Shown here piece by piece: positions 16,413-18,546 of a stretch of 18,546 nt of DNA. This DNA comes from an uncultured Clostridium sp. (GTDB taxonomy: Bacteria > Bacillota > Clostridia > Clostridiales > Clostridiaceae): NCBI RefSeq assembly GCF_934754915.1, contig NZ_CAKVKB010000074.1, forward strand, positions 1 through 18,546, written 5' to 3'. A model generated the notes under the pieces. The model had not been told where the DNA came from. It worked only from the letters and a program-made list of their open reading frames with translations, and searched no databases. Within the stretch, counting starts at the first letter, position 1. Each line of letters begins with the position of its first letter. The position numbers were made by a program, and so were the translations under genes.

Positions 16413-16640
16413 TTACTTAAGTTTTTTTAATTTATATATATAATACATGTTTGTAAATACAATAACTATATTGACTATAGCAACAGGATATGCTTTTATT
16501 ATAAAACCATAAATTGAAAATAATAAACTTCCTATTAAATTTATCAATCTCAATTTTACCATATTTTTCATAAACATAGAGATTCCTATTAATATAGATG
16601 CTGCATATCCTATGTATTCTACCCATGAGACATTAAACAT
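16413..16640 (-). CDS. Small YgjV/CBU_0592-like membrane protein, copy 2
   Basis: This 75-residue protein has about three membrane segments and is a close paralogue of the protein at 2434-2658: 58 of the first 70 residues are identical. Most changes are conservative swaps among Ile, Val, Leu, Met and Phe, and the tail differs (LKKLK against MTNE). Conservation of the hydrophobic pattern suggests both copies are under selection. Their leaders also match: TATGAAGGCGGTGAATTT before this ATG and TATGAAAGGCGTGAAATT before the other. Unlike copy 1, this gene has a probable promoter of its own, a palindrome in its leader and a strong terminator, so it is transcribed alone. Function is unknown. Confidence 0.7.
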   Translation of the reverse strand: MFNVSWVEYIGYAASILIGISMFMKNMVKLRLINLIGSLLFSIYGFIIKAYPVAIVNIVIVFTNMYYIYKLKKLK

Positions 16641-16661
16641 AAATTCACCGCCTTCATAATA

Positions 16662-16682
16662 AATTAGAAGAACCTTCTAATT
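16662..16682 (-). repeat. Perfect 9-bp inverted repeat in the leader of YgjV-like copy 2
   Basis: AATTAGAAG and CTTCTAATT are exact complements around three bases. The element lies about 20 bases before the ATG, downstream of the likely promoter and just above the ribosome binding site. It could be an operator for a dimeric repressor or a leader hairpin. No T run follows, so it is not a terminator. Copy 1 has no equivalent. Confidence 0.6.
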
Positions 16683-16719
16683 ATTAGTTTGGCTGACTTA
16701 TTATGTTTTTATTATGATA

Positions 16720-16748
16720 ATTAAAAATAAAGCATTTAGAAAATTCAA
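16720..16748 (-). promoter_or_regulatory. Probable promoter of YgjV-like copy 2
   Basis: TTGAAT (16748-16743) and TTTAAT (16725-16720) lie 17 bases apart on the minus strand, about 80 bases before the start codon. Assigned by eye in AT-rich DNA. Confidence 0.4.
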
Positions 16749-16766
16749 TGAATATTTTAATTTTTA

Positions 16767-17042
16767 TTATTTTTTTGTTTTATATAAAAGCTTATTATAT
16801 CCATCAAAAAAGTTTTCACTGACAATTGGAACAACATCAATTACTAAAGCTGAACTTCCAGAAATTTCTTTTATAGCCTTTTTAACCAGTTCTGTAGCTT
16901 GAATATCTTCAATATCTGTGTCAAAAAGAACTCTTATTCCTTTAGTTTTCTTATATTTAAATACTTGTTTATTCTGTATTTTTATATTTTCAACAGCATG
17001 TATAATATCATCTTTTCGTCATACGCAGTTTACCAATATCAT
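16767..17042 (-). pseudogene. Small hypothetical gene interrupted by one in-frame UGA
   Basis: An ATG at 17042 has a strong AGGAGGG eight bases upstream. The frame reads MILVNCV, a TGA (17021-17019), then RKDDIIHAVENIKIQNKQ and on through GIRVLFDTDIEDIQATELVK and SGSSALVIDVVPIVSENF to a TAA at 16769-16767: 91 codons with TGA as codon 8. The part after the TGA looks like a real cytoplasmic alpha/beta protein but contains no Met to restart from. I do not recognise the family. It may be a nonsense mutation (TGT or TGG to TGA), a sequence error, or a recoded UGA; Cys-Val-UGA would give a Cys-x-Sec pair. No obvious GC-rich SECIS hairpin follows, so mutation is favoured. It lies between MATE and the second YgjV-like gene on the same strand. 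Confidence 0.55.
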
Positions 17043-17138
17043 TAATATAACCCTCCTCTTTTGATTACATATAATTTATAAGAAGTATAACAACGTGAGC
17101 AGATTTACAGATAATTATGAAGCAAATCCATTTTTTAT

Positions 17139-17166
17139 ATTTTACCATTTTATGAATATCATGCAA
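17139..17166 (-). promoter_or_regulatory. Possible promoter for the interrupted small gene
   Basis: TTGCAT (17166-17161) and TAAAAT (17144-17139) are 16 bases apart on the minus strand, with TG before the -10. It lies about 100 bases before the ATG at 17042, in the 177-base gap after the MATE stop, where I see no other gene and no clear terminator. Confidence 0.35.
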
Positions 17167-17219
17167 ATTAAATTTAAGGAAATATTACAACAACATTTCT
17201 CTAGATTTTTGAATAAAAA

Positions 17220-18546
17220 TTATGCACTCAATTCCATATTATCTAAAAGCCTGTTTTTTCTCCATTTCCCTGACTTAAAATATATAAAACAGATTATAAC
17301 AGAAACAGAAGAAGCTATAGGAGATGCAAGACCTGTTTTATATAATGAAGTGAAATGAACACTGCAGAAAAAATATGCTATTGGTATACGAAATAAAAAT
17401 GTCGCAATAAGACTATGTATTAAAGTAAAAGTTGTATGTCCACATCCGCTAAAAAATCCATTCATACAGAATATGAAAGCTACCATTATGCAATCTATTG
17501 TATATGATTTTAGATAAACTGCAGCTTGTGTTACAACTTCAGTATCACTGGTAAATATTCTTGCAAGTATCTTACCAGAAAACTGACAAAATATAAAACA
17601 TATAATGCCTATAGCAAGTGATAGAATTATTCCAATTTTAAGAGATTCTTTAGCTCTTTTTTCTTGTTTTGCAGCTATATTTTGAGCTGTCATTACTGCA
17701 ATTGCAGATGAAAATGCTGTTGGTGGAATCATAAGAAAAATTATAATCTTTTCTGTAACTCCTACAGCTGCTGAGGTTGTAACTCCTAATGTATTTATTA
17801 TAGCTGTTATTATTAAGAAGGATATATTAACAAGCATATCTTGAACTGCAATTGGAAGGCCTAGAATAAATATTTTTTTTAGTTTGCCCATATTTAGTTT
17901 GAAATTTTTTATAGAAATCTTTACTTTTAAGATATTTTTTCTTATTATACTAAGAACTGCTAGAAAAAGGCTTACTCCTTGAGCACTAATTGTTGCTATG
18001 GCAGCACCTTCTGCACCTGCTTTCATAATTCCAACTAAAATAAGATCCAGTATTATATTAACCATACAGGCAACTGCTACAAACTTGAGAGGAGTTTTTG
18101 AATCACCAATTCCTCTTAAAATACCACTAACTGCATTGTATCCAACAATAAAAATAATTCCCATAGAACATATGAAAATATATTCATGTGTATAAGCTAT
18201 TGCTTCTGATGGAGTTTTTAAAACTGTAACAATTTTTTCTGTAAATAATGCTATTATTAGACTTAATATAACTCCAATAATAGAAAACATTATAACCATA
18301 TTTCCGATTGTATCGGCAATATCCTCCTTCTTTTTAGCTCCCATATATTGTCCTATAAGAACCGTCCCTCCTGTTGTAAGGCCAACAATAATTCCTGTAA
18401 TTGTCTGCATAGCCTGACTTCCAATTGCTACTGCGGAAACATTTGCAGAATCTGTAAACTGACCTACAATTATAAGATCTGCAGCTCCATAAAAAGCTTG
18501 AAGAAGATTTGCTAGTATGAAGGGAACTGCAAATTTTATCATTGTG
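17220..18546 (-). CDS. MATE-family multidrug efflux protein, 5' end cut off by the window
   Basis: This membrane antiporter of the MATE (NorM/DinF-like) family should export cationic drugs or metabolites using a sodium or proton gradient. About 440 residues are visible. They open with IKFAVPFILANLLQAFYGAADLIIVGQF in pieces typical of the first membrane helices, then GLTTGGTVLIGQYMGAKKKED and SGILRGIGDSKTPLKF. The second half repeats the fold, with GLPIAVQDMLVNISF and GFFSGCGHTTFTLIHS. A Met is present at 18542, but the frame stays open to the last base. Homologues carry a dozen or so residues before this point, so the true start is probably outside. The C-terminus is complete. Nothing in the window links it to the sugar genes, and its substrate cannot be predicted. 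Confidence 0.9.
   Translation of the reverse strand, partial: TMIKFAVPFILANLLQAFYGAADLIIVGQFTDSANVSAVAIGSQAMQTITGIIVGLTTGGTVLIGQYMGAKKKEDIADTIGNMVIMFSIIGVILSLIIALFTEKIVTVLKTPSEAIAYTHEYIFICSMGIIFIVGYNAVSGILRGIGDSKTPLKFVAVACMVNIILDLILVGIMKAGAEGAAIATISAQGVSLFLAVLSIIRKNILKVKISIKNFKLNMGKLKKIFILGLPIAVQDMLVNISFLIITAIINTLGVTTSAAVGVTEKIIIFLMIPPTAFSSAIAVMTAQNIAAKQEKRAKESLKIGIILSLAIGIICFIFCQFSGKILARIFTSDTEVVTQAAVYLKSYTIDCIMVAFIFCMNGFFSGCGHTTFTLIHSLIATFLFRIPIAYFFCSVHFTSLYKTGLASPIASSVSVIICFIYFKSGKWRKNRLLDNMELSA

Noticed and set aside
16714..16902. Plus-strand open frame of 62 codons
   Set aside because: It is antisense to the UGA-interrupted small gene, which has a strong ribosome binding site and a better protein-like frame.
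17019..17042. Confident selenoprotein call for the UGA-containing small gene
   Set aside because: The bases after the UGA are A/T-rich and I cannot draw a convincing SECIS hairpin; a point mutation explains the stop more simply.
17095..17358. Plus-strand open frame of 87 codons starting with GTG
   Set aside because: Its second half lies antisense to the conserved end of the MATE gene, it has no ribosome binding site, and its protein shows no recognisable pattern.
1..18546. Insertion sequence, phage or integrative element behind the GH3 rearrangement
   Set aside because: No transposase, integrase or recombinase gene, no terminal inverted repeats and no target-site duplication could be seen at either GH3 fragment.

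Overview
The window reads like AT-rich chromosomal DNA of a Clostridium-type Firmicute. Intergenic DNA is almost all A/T, ribosome binding sites are strong AGGAGG-like, terminators are rho-independent, and the regulators are of the YesM/YesN and CcpA type. This assignment is inferred from composition and gene families only.

The core, 2434-15421, is a run of minus-strand genes for uptake and cytoplasmic breakdown of alpha-glucans (maltodextrin, pullulan or glycogen fragments). In transcription order it holds an AraC-type response regulator and its YesM-type histidine kinase; a maltodextrin-type binding lipoprotein (mdxE) with its own regulated promoter; permeases mdxF and mdxG; a second, unrelated LplA/YtcQ-type binding lipoprotein; a glycogen debranching enzyme; type I pullulanase; and a 74-residue membrane protein. 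No ABC ATPase is encoded here, so the transporter probably borrows a shared MsmX-type ATPase. The promoter before mdxE carries two perfect tandem 20-bp repeats (likely the response-regulator operator) overlapping a poor -35, and a near-consensus CcpA cre site downstream. This suggests induction by substrate and repression by preferred sugars.

The flanks look rearranged. On the left are the C-terminal half of a GH3-family acyl-acid amido synthetase, a bidirectional terminator and a minus-strand NCS2 purine permease. On the right are the N-terminal half of a GH3 protein and a second copy of the 74/75-residue membrane protein. Then come a 91-codon reading frame interrupted by one UGA and a MATE efflux protein cut by the window edge. 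The GH3 halves lie on the same strand in the order C-half then N-half, so one insertion into one gene cannot explain them.

I see no rRNA, tRNA, CRISPR array, insertion sequence or phage gene. I did not find a clearly new multi-gene system. The points most worth following are the tandem-repeat operator, the split GH3 loci, the unpaired second binding protein and the UGA-interrupted small gene.
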